A DNA stretch of 64,000 bases from Nymphaea colorata (taxonomy: Eukaryota; Streptophyta; Magnoliopsida; Nymphaeales; Nymphaeaceae): NCBI RefSeq assembly GCF_008831285.2, contig NC_045143.1, positions 23,068,302-23,132,301 of the forward strand, in the 5' to 3' direction. Below, in pieces: positions 24,336-37,267 of the stretch (position 1 is its first letter; every line of letters starts with the position of its first letter). The translations under genes were made by a program, and so were the position numbers. The notes under the pieces were generated by a model. That model searched no databases. It saw only the letters and a list, made by a program, of their open reading frames with translations, and was not told the DNA's origin.

Positions 24336-27300
24336 ATGCAAGCGGCGTCCTCCTATTTCTTCACGGCTAAGCCACACGCACCCAAAAACTCGAGGGTCGG
24401 GGTGAGAGCGCAAGGCAATTCCCTCGGTATCGGTGATCGGGTTGCTGCCGAAAAGTCGATGGCCGTCAAGTGGTCTCAGAAGACCGTCGTGATCCCCCCT
24501 CTCAAGAGAGGATGTCACATCGTCACCCACAAGGTCGATCTTCGGCTTCCTTCCTTTTTACTGCTTTTTCTCTTTCTTCTTCTTAGGCTTCGTCAATCTG
24601 GTTTTTATCGGTCTCTGGTGGGTTGCGGTTTCACCAGCTGGTGAAAGAGATCGAAGAGGATCTGTCCGGATACAAGTGTGGCCTCGCTCATTTCTTTCGT
24701 AAGTTTTTAGTTATTTAACCTATGCTACTTTCTGTGCATCTTCTCTGATTCAACTCCCTGAAATGGAGATTGGTGTTTTCTTCTCTTTGTTATTCTTGTT
24801 GTTGGTGTTGCTTGCGGCTATTTGAAGTGCAACATACGAGTGCCTCTCTGACCATCAACGAGAACTATGACCCGGATGTCCAGCATGACATGGAGACGTT
24901 TCTTAACAAGACTGTACCAGAGGTACTCTCCCTCTGTGTGTCTGTGTGTCCGTGTGCGTGCCACTTATTAATGCCTTTTCTCGTTGATGCAAGGGCATTC
25001 GCTAAAACCTGTAGTTCATACCAGCGGAAAAAGTGTGTAGTTAACATGAAACAGTCCAAACAAATTGTCAAGCATAATTTTCCCTTTCAGTTTTAGGATT
25101 GATGTTTGTTTGCTTCATTTTTTTTTCACAGTTTGTTTAATCTATTTGATTCATGAATTCATTGGTTCTGTTGATTCAGGGTAGAAGCGCTCCTTGGACG
25201 CATACGATGGAAGGTTAGTCTTTAGTCTTTTACGTCATTCCTTTTTGATGAGAGCATTTTTGCTCAAAATTTGAGAAAACTGTGTGGGTGTGTGTGAGTG
25301 AACAGTGACTCTGGCAATCCAGAGTATTGTCACAAAATATCATTCTAGACTAGGTTTTTCTTGGGTATTTTTTGGTGAAGTTGTTTTGCGTGGGTAAATC
25401 TAAGGAAAATGTCAATATTTTTTTAAAAATTAAACAATCATAAAAGTCGTAAAAAACCTTAGAATTTTCAGAAAAAAATTAAAATGTCTGGAAAAAATTG
25501 CGTTAAACTCGTGATTTTTTTGGCAAGATTTTCAAAATCTCGTTCATTTTTTTCTGATTTTTTATTTGATTTTCTCGTAAATGTCGTGAGATTTTTGAAA
25601 ATCTTGTGATATCTGTTACGCTGACCTAGAGCCACCCAGCTGACTCATGAGTGTTTTTTGATCTATTATGATGGATGGTTGAGTGAAAAATAACTAAATA
25701 AGGAGAAAATGTGTAAACTAATGCTTGATGATGTTAACAACCATCACTTCTTTTTCTTTATTTTTCTCTTGACCATCCTTCATGATCGGATGACCCTCAT
25801 AAGTAAACTGGGTGACTTTGAATAGCTAGGCTCACTGTTCAATTTATATATATATATATATATTCACTGCCAATAACAAATGAAATATCATCTAATTGTC
25901 ATTTATCGTTTTCATCTTCATTGTTATCTGTCTCATCTTCTATGCTTTCTTGCAGAGGCCTTTAAGGCATTTTTGTATAATATGAAAGTTCAAATATACA
26001 CATCATATATTAATGTGAATTTTGAAAAAACACAGTGCACACAGACGGATAATTAGTTTTCTTAAGCAATCTTCTAAGTATATGGCTACCATTAGTTTAA
26101 TCACATTTGATTTTCTGCTCAACACATAATCAAATGGAAGCATTTTAGTGACAAAATACTGGTATCTATGTCACATGTACATCCTTGAAAGGGTGCTGCA
26201 CCCATGTCAGCTTGACTGGATATCGGTACAAGTGCGGGATGCGGCTTAGACACAGATTACTCATATTATTTTGTACTGCCTTGATCTACTTTGGTCTTTT
26301 TTGCAGGGTTATGTCCTTGCAGCCAGGTTTTTTAAAATGACTTAGCCGGTGTCTGCACTCCAAACCCATGTGACATAGATTGATATAGATACATACAAAA
26401 CATGTAGTTTATACAAACCAACGTTCTCTTTTCGGTAAGCAATCTCCTATGCCTTAGCTAGGATTTGTTTAATCACTTAAATAGATTAGTGGTTCTTCAC
26501 TCAATGGACAATCAAACCAAAACATTCTAGAGAGAAACAGTGCTAGTAGATCCATACTCTAATTTAGTCGAGGATCCACGGCATGCAGCCTAATCTTATT
26601 TAGGCCCTGGACCTTAATTTTGTTGACTAAGTTGTGGGAATCTATTGATCAGCCGTGAAGCACATTGGAAATCCTCAGTCATGAATATGAGTTCTGAACT
26701 TTGTGTAGTTTTGCATTTGTTTGGGAACATGGAGTGTTAACCACGATATTTTTTCGTTGTTGCTGGGGTCAATACTTTCTTCTTGAAATAATACGTAAAG
26801 TTAGCACTCTTGTAGGCAATGTATTTTATGTTGATGAGCTCTGCTGAGAGGTACGCCGATATATTTTATTGCAGGTGCTGATGATATGCCTGCTCATGTA
26901 AAATCGTCAATGTTCGGCTGTTCCCTCACGTATGAACTTCTCCCTGAAATTTTCCTTGAAACAGAGAGATACTATGCGTTAGCAGATAGATCTTACCCAA
27001 TTGATTTACAATTAACTAGTTTTCTAGTTTTGACCCATAAATCTGAAGGATATTATTTACTTCTTTCTTGTTTCTAGTATGATTATGTACAATACCGTGG
27101 AAAATGCCACTTACTATCATTTCCTTTTTATGCTCACACAGGATCCCAGTAACAAATGGACGCCTTAATATGGGAACTTGGCAGGTATTAGATTAATTAG
27201 ATCATCTGGACTGGTATTAATCTTTATATCCCTCACGGTGAAAGCATTTTATTACATTTTCAGGATACATGAACAATCTTCATAGATGTCTTAAAAAGTG

Positions 27301-28189
27301 TTTGGTGGCTGTTCTGTTACGTTGGTTGCAATGTCACTTTTTTTAAAAAAAAAATTGTGTTTCAAAGAGAAAAATGAGAAAAAATGCTAAAAAAATGTGA
27401 AAATTTTGCAATATTTTGAAAGTATCACTGCAAAGAAATTTGTTAAAATATCACACCTTTGTATTGCAATATTAATTTCTAAGGTTTCTTTTAACATTTT
27501 AGTAGCCATTTTGCATTTTTAACAATGTAAACTTAGTAAAAAAACTCAAAATTCAATATTTTTACTATTTTTTCTATTTTTATTTCTTTGAGTTCCCATT
27601 TTTTGCCAAGAAGAGCCAACTTTCTGATTGATACCCTAGAGAAGAACCTGCTACAAAAACCAGAGAGCCATATTTGTGACAAACAGATAGATGACCTTTT
27701 AGTTCAAATGTGGATAAACCCAGCGATCCAATGCCTGTAACCTGTGACTAAAGATTTAGAAGTTATCACTAACTGGAAGACTGACTGGTGATATTCAATA
27801 CGTGATTGTGGAGCTTTTCTTTTCAAAGGTAGAAGTGCTCTAAAATCTAAAGTGTATGTGCTGTATAGAATTCCAAGACCTGGCCACAGTGAGGAAATTT
27901 TAGACGTTTTCCAACAGTTCTGTTAAACTGTTTGGTCCTACCTGCGTTTGAGTTCTTTAGTCTACGAAATTTCGGTGGTCAGTGGTCACTGTGCAACATG
28001 GAGCTGCTATCGAATGCACGCGTCTTTGGAGGCAATGTTTGGTACTTTTAGTCTGCTTGCGCAGCTGAACTTCCCTTCTCGGTGCTGAAAATTTGTTATT
28101 GCCTACATTTGGTGCAGGGGATATGGCTGTGTGAGCACAGAGACCATGCTACTGCTCGCAAAGTCGTGATTACGATAAATGGTGTATAA
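24336..28189 (+). CDS. YjbQ/UPF0047 family protein with plastid-type leader, seven exons
   Basis: Exons: 24336-24533, 24638-24698, 24828-24922, 25180-25213, 26875-26929, 27142-27184, 28118-28189. All borders are GT/AG and phases agree, giving 185 residues. Residues 42-185 match the conserved single-domain YjbQ fold (bacterial members are about 138 residues): [55 protein letters not shown] and the C-terminal [14 protein letters not shown]. The family (TIGR00149) has been linked to thiamine phosphate synthase activity in bacteria; its role in plants is not settled. The first 41 residues, rich in Ala, Ser and Arg, look like a plastid transit peptide, and Met42 is an alternative start giving a bacterial-sized protein. 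Intron 4 (1.66 kb) and intron 6 (0.93 kb) contain AT-rich repeats. The frame is intact. Confidence 0.93.
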
Positions 28190-28272
28190 AATGTTAAAAT
28201 TATTAGGCTTTAACGGGGAGCACGTGTTAATTTAAAGTTGGGGCGTTGAGCACATGATGAATCATGCGGTGT

Positions 28273-28278
28273 AATAAA
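28273..28278 (+). promoter_or_regulatory. Candidate poly-A signal of the YjbQ-family gene
   Basis: AATAAA lies 84 bases after the stop codon, a usual distance for a plant 3' end. Confidence 0.45.
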
Positions 28279-30212
28279 TGCTTATGGTGCTCGTGAGAGA
28301 GAGCCTTGGAACTTCTACGTTTCGTTTGATGTATGGAATTTCCTTGGTTTATATCTTTTGCTTGTAGAAAACATTTTACTTCCAGGGTGGTGTAAGGAAA
28401 GTGGACAGCTGCTAATCCAAGTACATTGTTTAAACATGTGCAGTTGCTTTATGGCATGCGTGGTATTAGTAATGATATTTTGTTACTATTTATGTTTGTG
28501 AAAAACAAAGTAGTTTGATATATATACATATGGCTCAAATGTGATGTTTAAAATGTTTTTTTTTTTTGTAATCTAATTTTACTGATATGATCTTAAGGTT
28601 AGGTTGATTTATAACATGTATTAAGTTGACCATTTTTACGAGCCTAATAGTGTTTCTGTTATAAGAAAAAATGAATTGTCTCCCAGCATCAATATTTTAA
28701 TAGTGAAAATTTTGTTTTTTTTTATAAAAAGCTTGTTTGATATGAAAATAATTTTATAAATATATTATGATGTTTTTCTTTTGTTTAAAATGATTTTAAA
28801 ATAAAAAATTAAAGGGTCTGATTTTGTTCCTAAGCTAATGGTCTGATTCTCTACCCCGGTCGGATGCGGAGGCCTAAGCCCAAGTCTCTTACAAACTTCC
28901 AAGGTATTGCTCGAACTCTCAAAGACCTAGAAAGAGAAGTGGGAATTTTGGGGTAATAATACGTTGGGGATAAGAAAAGAGGAAAGAGCAAAGTTGAGAA
29001 CAAAACTTAGTGGATTGAAGAAAAAATAAAAGAACCGAATCTAGATAGCTTTTTGCTCGATAACACCAAGACAGGAAGAGAATAAGATATGACAAAAGGA
29101 GGAAAAATTGCATCAGAAAATTGTGGAAAAGACGCCAGAGTTTAATCCAACAGGCTGGCTGAATAACGACAAGTTGCAAAAATAAAATTCAGGTAGATGA
29201 AGACACTGTAAGAGCAAGACTAGGATAATCACGATTGATCATGTTGTCCTCAGCACTCTCAAACTATATTGAAAATTCACTGAATACGAAGAATACAAAA
29301 ACACAAAGATAAAGCTGGGGGCAATGGAGTCTCTTTTATTGTAACAGCAGCCTTATTCACTCGATCGCCCCTCTTCGGTTCAGTTTCTTGCTTTATATAA
29401 TTTGAAAGACATCGCAATATACACAAATGTACCCTTCATGAAACCACGTCATTACCCATGTAAGAAGTACTTGTGCCTATAATGGATCTTTTCAAATAAG
29501 ATATATACTTAATGATAAAAAAAAACTTCATAATCAAGCATGCATTTTAAGACACAAAAGGAAAAATTACCACATGCCACTCAACCTGCCCAACTTTAAA
29601 GGGCAACAAACAGTTTAACAAATCACCATTTTCGATTTGAAAATGTGAAAAAAAAAAATCCAAGGAGCTACAAAAGCCAAAATTTCCCTCCCTTCGAAAG
29701 TAAACTATTAACATGGAAAGTTTTAAGACTCATCGGAGAAGGAAGAAAAGCCGGTGGCTCGGTAGATAGCAAGGGTATGCTTTCCGGAGAGTCACTGGTG
29801 ACCCATAATAGACAACAACAAGGGATACCCTCATCGTCCAGTCCAGTGTGGGTCACGGGAGAACCTTGTGCTATAGCAAGCTGGGTCACAGTTCAACGTG
29901 TGAGTCACCACAGAAACTCACCCAAGAGGACCGCCCATCGCTGTCCCATGTGGGTCGATCCGACCCTTGCCAAACCCTCCTTGTTGCAGAGTGAGGGTCC
30001 AATGAATCGACTCTGGCTGGGTCATGTGGGACCCTTGCCTTGCAATGAGGGTCAACGACTCAACCCTCATGGTCTGGCGAGGATCATGACCCATGCTAGA
30101 CTGGACAATTAGGGTGACCGTTGTTGTTTTCCTAGTAGGTTGTTTGGCCTCATGGACACTCTACGAATGTCCCATGCATCTATCTTAAACTCCTGCTGCC
30201 AAAACACCCTTT
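28279..30212. other. Intergenic stretch, no gene seen
   Basis: AT-rich to about 28800, then mixed. The open frame 29645-30112 (155 codons) is made of diverged GGGTCA/TGACCC-rich sequence and shows no domain. Confidence 0.5.
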
Positions 30213-30403
30213 GGGGCTGTTTGGGAACAGTAACAATATTGTTAATGTATCATGCATTTAACCCAAAAATTGGTTAAGATTCATTGGTCACTTTAAATGT
30301 GTTCTATAAATTTGTCCCAAATGCATAAAACAATAACATGCTATCACTGCTCCCAAACAACCCCATAAAACAATAACATGCTATCACTGCTCCCAAACAA
30401 CCC
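30213..30403. mobile_element. MITE with a duplicated 3' end
   Basis: The left end GGGGCTGTTTGGGAACAGTA is an imperfect inverted repeat of the right end ending CTGCTCCCAAACAACCCC, about 30 bp on each side. The last 40 bases are present twice, perfectly, at 30324-30363 and 30364-30403. GGGGYTGTTTGG termini are frequent in plant MITEs. Target duplication not clear. Confidence 0.65.
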
Positions 30404-30504
30404 CCGAGAGAGTCTTTGATCACCCAACTGGTCTAACATAAGTAACTGGTGACTCACCACCGGACAATGCACTGTCATTGTCCAGTGAGCTATGGGCTGT
30501 CCTT

Positions 30505-30505
30505 T

Positions 30506-30598
<93 letters not shown>
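30505..30598. repeat. Compound (CT)n(TA)n microsatellite
   Basis: About 25 bases of CT followed by about 70 bases of pure TA, the longest TA tract in the window. Confidence 0.95.
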
Positions 30599-30601
<3 letters not shown>

Positions 30602-33049
30602 ATCATAGGGACTTTGCTTTGCTCCTGACATGACTTGGCTACTGCTTTGTGGTCTGGACGGGTGTTAGAATCCCTACTCTCAATATAGAGGAATTTCCAT
30701 GGTGTGGGTGGTTAAGAGCAGCAAAATAATTTGTATATGAATTGAGCATGGCACATGGGAGTCAATTAAACACTTGTTCCCAGTAGATGGACCCTAGTTA
30801 TCAAAATGAAGTTATTAACTTGGAAGCTCCTACCCAGATTCACCTTTCCTAACTTAATAGTAAAGATTTAATGCTCGAGCCTTTGAAGGCATTATATATC
30901 AATATATTTGGCAATGGTTTGCCTAGGAGAAGACCTTTGAATGAGAAGGGAGGCATGCTTGGACCATGAGGGATATGTGTTGACGGTCCCAATAGTCTTT
31001 CCCCTTTGTTGAGCATGATCTTTGAAAGAAAAGTAGAAGTGTTTATCGAGTGAGAGATACCCTTGGAAGGAAAGACTCAATGGAGACTAGCAGTGTGTTT
31101 AGCAGCTATCAGGAGGATCAACTCAAGAATGAGAGTCTAATGGTCAAATTGGGCACAATCAATAGGAGAAGAATATCATGTAGAAGAAAAAATTAACTAC
31201 CTCTGTTACTGATAAGCCTCCAAAAGTTTTAATAGGGGTTTGAAAACCAATTCAAGAGAGGGTGTCACCTAAAGACAAGCAACCAATTTGGAAATCAGGT
31301 GGAAACCTTGAATTTGGGGGAAGCTAGAAGTTCTCCAACATGACTAAAAAAGTTGTTATAGTGGAAAAGGATCAAGAGAAAATATATTGAAAAAGGATCC
31401 TTGAATGTCAACAAAGCACAATCTTGTTTGAACATCATTAAGAGATGTAGGGAACAACCTAAACCTATCTTGCATTTCCCTTCTTCCTCTAGCAAAGCAG
31501 AAAAATGGATAATGGTGAAATTACCTTTATTAGACCCTCTCAGTTGTTTAATCTCCATAACATTAAGCTTCCTCAAAGGCTTGGGGTATTAAAGGAGAAA
31601 CCTGCAACAAGTACTAAAGTGAGTTAATTAGATTAACACACATGACTTTGTATAGCTTTTATTCACACCTTAGTCATTATGTGTAAAACATAATATATGT
31701 AGATAGATAGAGTTCATCATTATGCTCTTAATCAATTTTGTATTAAGAATATAAAATTCAGGTATATATTTATATGTGTAGATGTCTTAACCAAATTTCA
31801 TACTTAACCTTATAATTCCCTCATTCAACCATCGATTGGAACAAAAAGAATGATTGTTATAAGTAACCCTATCAAGATTAATATATATAAAATCTTGGAA
31901 TCGGCACTTGGACATGAAGCAGTCTTACTACTAACAATACTTGTCTAATTGGGTCTGAAGTCATGCATGTCAGATAGCTGGGATCCTTTACGTGCTTCTC
32001 CTCATGTGGAAACAAAGCTCATGTGTTAAACTTCATTACTTATATAGAAGCTGTTAATTTTCTCCTCATAGAAATTTCTTTCGCTCAGCCACTGCACTTA
32101 ACATAAATTCCTCATATTCATGACTACAAATTTTATGAAATATAGCGTTGGTGAACATAATATATAGGTCTTGTTCGGTCAGCCATATTATGTTGGCTTT
32201 AAAGATCACAAGGCTATTAAGGAGTCTTGTGCTTTTGTGAAACAAAACTTGAAGCAGATTGTTAGGAGAGTAAAAACACAATAAATGTCGCAGGTAGAGA
32301 CATTTACAGAAATTGTGATGCAATAGACATAAATAGTATTATGAAGCAATTTACACATGGTTGCAATGGATGCTCTAAGAAGAGTTGTATAGTAAGCTCG
32401 TCCAATGCTTGAGAAATATCTGAATTCAAACAATCAAAACAGACTTAATATAGTCAGTCAATGTCGTGCAGACTCCACATAACAGGTCACAAAATTATAA
32501 CTTGATACGCACATCCATTCTACTTACGTTTACTAATGTTGATCAATTTCTTTCTTATTGAATTCCAGCTCATCTTTGACTTCTTGCAGCTTTTTGGTTT
32601 TAATCAATTTTTGTTCTTCCCTATTTCAGATCAACTTAGTTTCTCCATTAGTCATTTTAAAAAAAAAATTAACTTTTATCTGTCATTAATCAATTCCTTT
32701 TTTTGGTTTGCTAATTTGGTTCCTCTTATTGCCTATGATTGAGGTAGTTGTGACAGAGAAATAATTAGTTCTTATTCACATATCAATATCTCCATTCCGC
32801 TTTCATCTTTGCTTTTGCTTTGGTGCCACTACCCTTGTTGATTAGTCGCATACCCACAAGAAAACATTACAATATAGAAATTTGAATACTCTAATGAGAT
32901 TGGGTTACATCTGATGTTGCTGGTCAGCATGTGTATGGAGAGAATAAATATCTAGTCTCATTTCATTAATTTTTCCAATATAACTGATTGCACTAATCAA
33001 TCCCTACTTGTTACCTTATTGGCACCAAAATGTTCAATGCAGCATCTTT
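30599..33049. other. Intergenic stretch, no gene seen
   Basis: No coding similarity found on either strand. Short open frames (31295-31576 minus, 32066-32433 minus) carry no recognised motif. Confidence 0.5.
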
Positions 33050-34095
33050 CTCCTTTCCACCATCATGTAGCAGCATATGCTATAGTGGAAGGTCTTCTGT
33101 CAGCTTTCTTGTCTGTAGTAATAGTCCGCAAGCCTTAGTTGAAGTCTTTCTACTGAGTGTGTCTACCACTATATTAGCCATTTCTTGATGGTACTTTATT
33201 TGGAAGTCATAATACTTCATATACTTGAGCCATCTCTTCTATTTTAGATTCAATTCCTTTTAAGAGAACAAATATTAAAGAAACTTGTGGTCACAGAATA
33301 TCTAAAATTTTACTCCACAAAGATAATGTCTCCACATCTTTATTGCAAACACCATAGCTCTTAGTTCTAGGTTGTGAGTGGGGTAATTCTTCTCATGTGG
33401 TTTTAATTGCTTAGAGGCAAATAGCTATGTCTCCCTACATAAGCACTACCCCATAACTTGTTCCTGATGTATTAGTGTAAACAACAAATCCCTTTTGTCT
33501 TTTGGCAAAATTGGAGCGTTGGTCAATTTATCCTTCAAGGTTTGAAAACTCATTTCACAAGCTTCCATCCAGTCAAATTTAATTCTCTTTTGTAGCAGTT
33601 TAGTCATCAGGACTATGATTTTGGAGAAACCCCAAATGAACTTTTGAGAATAACCAGCCAAACCAAGAAAAGTTCTAATTTCTATAATATTGGTTGATGC
33701 ATTCGATTGTTGAATGACTTTTATCTATGCTGGATCAACTGAGGCATCATCTTTTGAAGTTGTATGCTCCAAAAAGTTTACCTTGTGCAAACTCACATTT
33801 GGAGTACTCATAATAAAGCTGATTTTGTCTCAATTTTTCCAACAACAGCTTGATGTATAGTGCATGTGATGCTTCACACTTCGAGTACCAGCACATCATC
33901 AATAAACAATATGGTAAGTTGTCTAAAAAATCATGGAATACCCAATTCATGAGATCCATGAAGGATGCATGTGCATTGGTGAGTCTAAATGGCATAACTC
34001 GAAACTCATAATACCCATCACATGTACGAAAAGTTGTTTTGAGAATATCTTCTTCCTTATTTGCAATTGTTTTGAGTCATTCTCAGTTGCTTGAA
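33050..34095 (-). pseudogene. Ty3/gypsy reverse transcriptase and RNase H remnant
   Basis: The minus strand reads, from 34095 downwards, a YYEFRVMPFRLTNAHASFMD block (gypsy consensus YEFLVMPFGLTNAPATF), then YSKCE, LRQNQLYYEYSKCEF, a connection region with GYSQKFIWGFSKI, and RNase H pieces such as [21 protein letters not shown] and YHQEMANIVVDTLSRK. The YxDD catalytic box is damaged (near 33900). Stops and shifts separate all blocks. No LTR or integrase was found beside it. Domain order and wording leave little doubt about the family. Confidence 0.82.
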
Positions 34096-34226
34096 TAAAG
34101 TATGCACAAATTTTGATGACTTTTTTGTGGAGAGAAGAATGTAAAGCCTACAATTTCAAATGGGTGCAATTAAATATATGCATGTATATAATATATATGG
34201 TTTAAGGGATAATCATAAATGAAGGC

Positions 34227-34259
<33 letters not shown>

Positions 34260-34945
34260 TCTCTCTCTCTCTTATTTGTTTATAATCTTAGAACTTGCCA
34301 AAACTAGTTATTAAGTTATAATGAAGTACCCAACAATAAAATTTAGAGAAAATGAAGGAGACAAAAATCTCCGTTTGGCTGCATTCTTTATCAACATCTA
34401 AAGCAGAAATTTACTGGTTTTCTTCCTTTCATTGTTTTAGTTGTAGACTGCGGAAAGGAGCTAAGAAGTCAAAGGAGGTGCTGACAAAATCAAAGCTCTT
34501 CCTCTTTAGAGTTTAGTCTTAAACCTGGTGAGTATTGTACCTAACTGGTTTGTTTACGAGACATCTTGTGATATGAAGTTATATATATGTGTGTGTAGAC
34601 CAAAAAAGGAGGACGGTCTAGAATAGTCCTAGTAAATCAGGGTTGTCTCTGTCTAGAGGACTCAAGTATTTGAGACATAATAATAGAACAGTATGTCGAC
34701 ACATATATAGTTTCTAATGGGCAAGTTATGACTTGATCATATATATACTGCAAGGGTATACAGTGAGCATGTGGTGTTGGTGGATTGTGTTGGAATCGAC
34801 AGATCTGCAGGTGATCTGAATCATATTCTTTTCGGAGTTACAAGTATGAAATATTCAGATCTAGGTACTGCATATAGTTCTTGTATCTTACGAGATTAGA
34901 TCCTTCATAACCGATGATGCCACTTGAGGCTCATCGGTGAGTAAG
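34096..34945. other. Intergenic stretch with microsatellites
   Basis: Includes a compound (TA)(CA)(CT) run at about 34210-34272. No gene seen. Confidence 0.55.
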
Positions 34946-35165
34946 GCTGGGCATCGGGCCGGGTCGGGCCGGCCCGGTCCGTTAAAAATGAAAAAATCAA
35001 AGCCTGGCATTCAAAACGGGCTGGCCCGAGGCCCGACCCGTTTTTAAACGGGCTGGGCCGGGCCCATGTAATATCGGGCCTCGGGCTTCGGTTTATGCCC
35101 GAGGCCCAGCCCGACCCGATTATTAACGGGCCGGGCGGGTTGGGCCGGGCTTTGAGGCGGGTTGC
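34946..35165. repeat. GC-rich GGGCCGGG repeat, probably a MITE fragment
   Basis: Dense GGGCCGGG / CCCGACCCG sequence with an island of AT-rich spacer. The start GGGCATCGGGCCGGG resembles a well-known class of hAT-like plant MITEs. Clean terminal repeats and target duplication were not found. Its GC content is far above its surroundings. Confidence 0.45.
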
Positions 35166-37024
35166 TACTTGCTAGCCTCTAGCTCACTCAAAAAATGAGC
35201 ACGAACGTAAACCATGTGCACTTAATAGAATAACAAAAACAAGAACAACACCAACCAGTAGAAAGTAGTCTTCTGGAGGAGTACTCGATGCAACCGACGA
35301 TGAAGCAAGTAGAGCAGCTGTGCGATGGCGGCGACCGATGGGAGGACCGGAGGAGGCAGCCAAGGGGCGACGGCCAATGAGGAAGACTAGAGAGCTTACA
35401 TGTCTATCTACATCAGCCACCATTTGTTTTGGGGTCTCGGGACCTTGGGGGGGTGGGTGCGGTGTGCCTACACGATCTCAGTTGTACTACAGAATATGAC
35501 CACCCATATACTGATTTCCATGAGGTCAGAACTTGAGTCTGGAGCAAACAGTGACCTCACATGAGCACATATTGTCTGCAAAAAGTAAGGGGAAATTTTC
35601 CTGGAATGCACAGCAATCATGCATGCTTGAATATACAACAGAAAGACTTGATCTTCAAATGGTACTTCATCTTTTCGATTTTAGTGGATGGGCAAAGGCG
35701 TGCAATCGAATCAAACGCCAGACTGGAACGGGATAGCCAAAGGACAATATATACTGTGGGGGAGGAGGATGCTATTAGTCGACGATGTCCAGCGATGGGG
35801 AGCACGTGCACTCCTTTGTCTGCTTCTCAGCATCCTTCGCTGGCAATTTCTTCTGTGGGTCGACATTCGCTGGCCCTCCATGGCATGATCTTTGGTGCAA
35901 TTAATCTCCTTTACTCTCCTTGTCGACACCTTATTCAACAAACAAAAGAAATCAATCTGCAAGTGGAAACCCTTCTACATAGCATGTTCGCTGGATGGAT
36001 ACAGAAGTCTTCAGCGGAACAGATAATTCGACAGAAAAGCTCCTATCTATTCACAGTCAGGTCCTCACCAAAGACCATGGTGATTCACAAGGGAACTTCC
36101 CGATGAGAAAAGGGGACCACCGTCAGGAAAGAGATGTCAACGTGAAAGGGTCTCCACTATACTCAATCATAGTTGACAAACTTTCTAAGTTCACTTGAGA
36201 ATCACCTGAGTCAATTCGGATTGCTAAAACATCCGGCCACGAGTCAAGGTTAGCCCGACTCGCTCATGACTTGACCCTACTTGCACCTGACTCGCCCGAT
36301 TCTGAGACTCAATTGATGGGTCATGACTCAAGGGCATAATCATCATTATACTCAAGTTCGTAATCTTCATTGGAATTCTGAGTGCGTGTTTTGTCATGGG
36401 CGGGTTTTCAGCAGGTTTTTGTTTGGGAGACGGCAGATCTTCGCTTCGCCGAGGGATGGGTGGGTGGTTCCCACCATCATTGATCGAGGGGCCTTTCAGA
36501 TTGGTAGTCTCCGAAGACTTCTGTATTCAATCCGCAGGGCCCAATGTTTACAATCAAGTGTGAGCACTGAGCATTGAGAAAGTGAAGAGAGAGAGAGAGA
36601 GACCGTCCCTTTCATTCCGAACACACAGGGGAAATCTGTACATATCATCCACTCTTAACCAGGTACAACTCTTCGCCGACCCCCGGGATAACATACAAGG
36701 AAAACATCCCCAAATAAAAAGAAAAAAAGTCCACCCTTTTCAAACAAAACATGGGTAACCAGTCTAACTCTTCTCCACCCACCCTGGTAATATTTTATGA
36801 GGGTTATTGTTAAGCGTCAGAGCGTGCTATTCTTTCATGTAAATCTGTTTAAGAAAATATGGCACTGACGCTTTAAGATAGATGGAAAACTTTAGTTACC
36901 TCCGGATTGACATTGCGACTTCACCTACATCTCATTTGTACTGTTTAACCTTCAATTACTTTTCCAATGGAAAAAGAGAACCACAAGAATTATTTTACAC
37001 TTCTTTCACATCATCTGTAACACC
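35166..37024. other. Intergenic stretch and 3' flank of the XDH gene
   Basis: The open frames at 35184-35423 (minus) and 35561-36106 (plus) have no recognisable domain. A (GA)n run lies at 36586-36602. The segment next to 37024 should contain the XDH 3' UTR on the minus strand; no AATAAA was seen there. Confidence 0.5.
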
Positions 37025-37267
37025 TTATATACTGAGTTGAGCACGGAAGTCAGGGCCAACAAATGGCTTTGTGAAGTCATCAGCACATGCCATCCGTATA
37101 CGTTCTGGGGTAGCTGGATTGTCAAGAGGAAACCAATCAGTACATCCTGCCTCTAACCTTGCAGCTGCAATTGCATCTTTGATAGCAAAAAACACTGAAG
37201 ATGCAAGGAAGAAAGGTGGCTCTCCAACTGCTTTAGATGAATGTATTGCTTTCTTATTTGGTACACC
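37025..37267 (-). CDS. XDH: XDH terminal exon
   Basis: 80 codons and a TAA stop (37025-37027). Acceptor TGTTCAG precedes GGTGTACCA. It carries the [10 protein letters not shown] active-site Glu and the conserved [19 protein letters not shown] tail. No damage seen. Confidence 0.94.
   Translation of the reverse strand, partial: GVPNKKAIHSSKAVGEPPFFLASSVFFAIKDAIAAARLEAGCTDWFPLDNPATPERIRMACADDFTKPFVGPDFRAQLSI

Noticed and set aside
24015-24530. 171-codon minus-strand ORF
   Set aside because: It overlaps exon 1 and the promoter of the YjbQ-family gene; the low-complexity tail and lack of any domain mark it as a shadow.
29645-30112. 155-codon plus-strand ORF
   Set aside because: Built from diverged GGGTCA-type repeats; no domain, no splice context, no similarity I recognise.
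34946-35165. CpG-island-like promoter
   Set aside because: The GC-rich block is repetitive GGGCCGGG sequence of a MITE type, with no gene starting beside it.
35561-36106. 181-codon plus-strand ORF
   Set aside because: No recognisable domain and overlapped by several other frames of similar length, so chance is likely.
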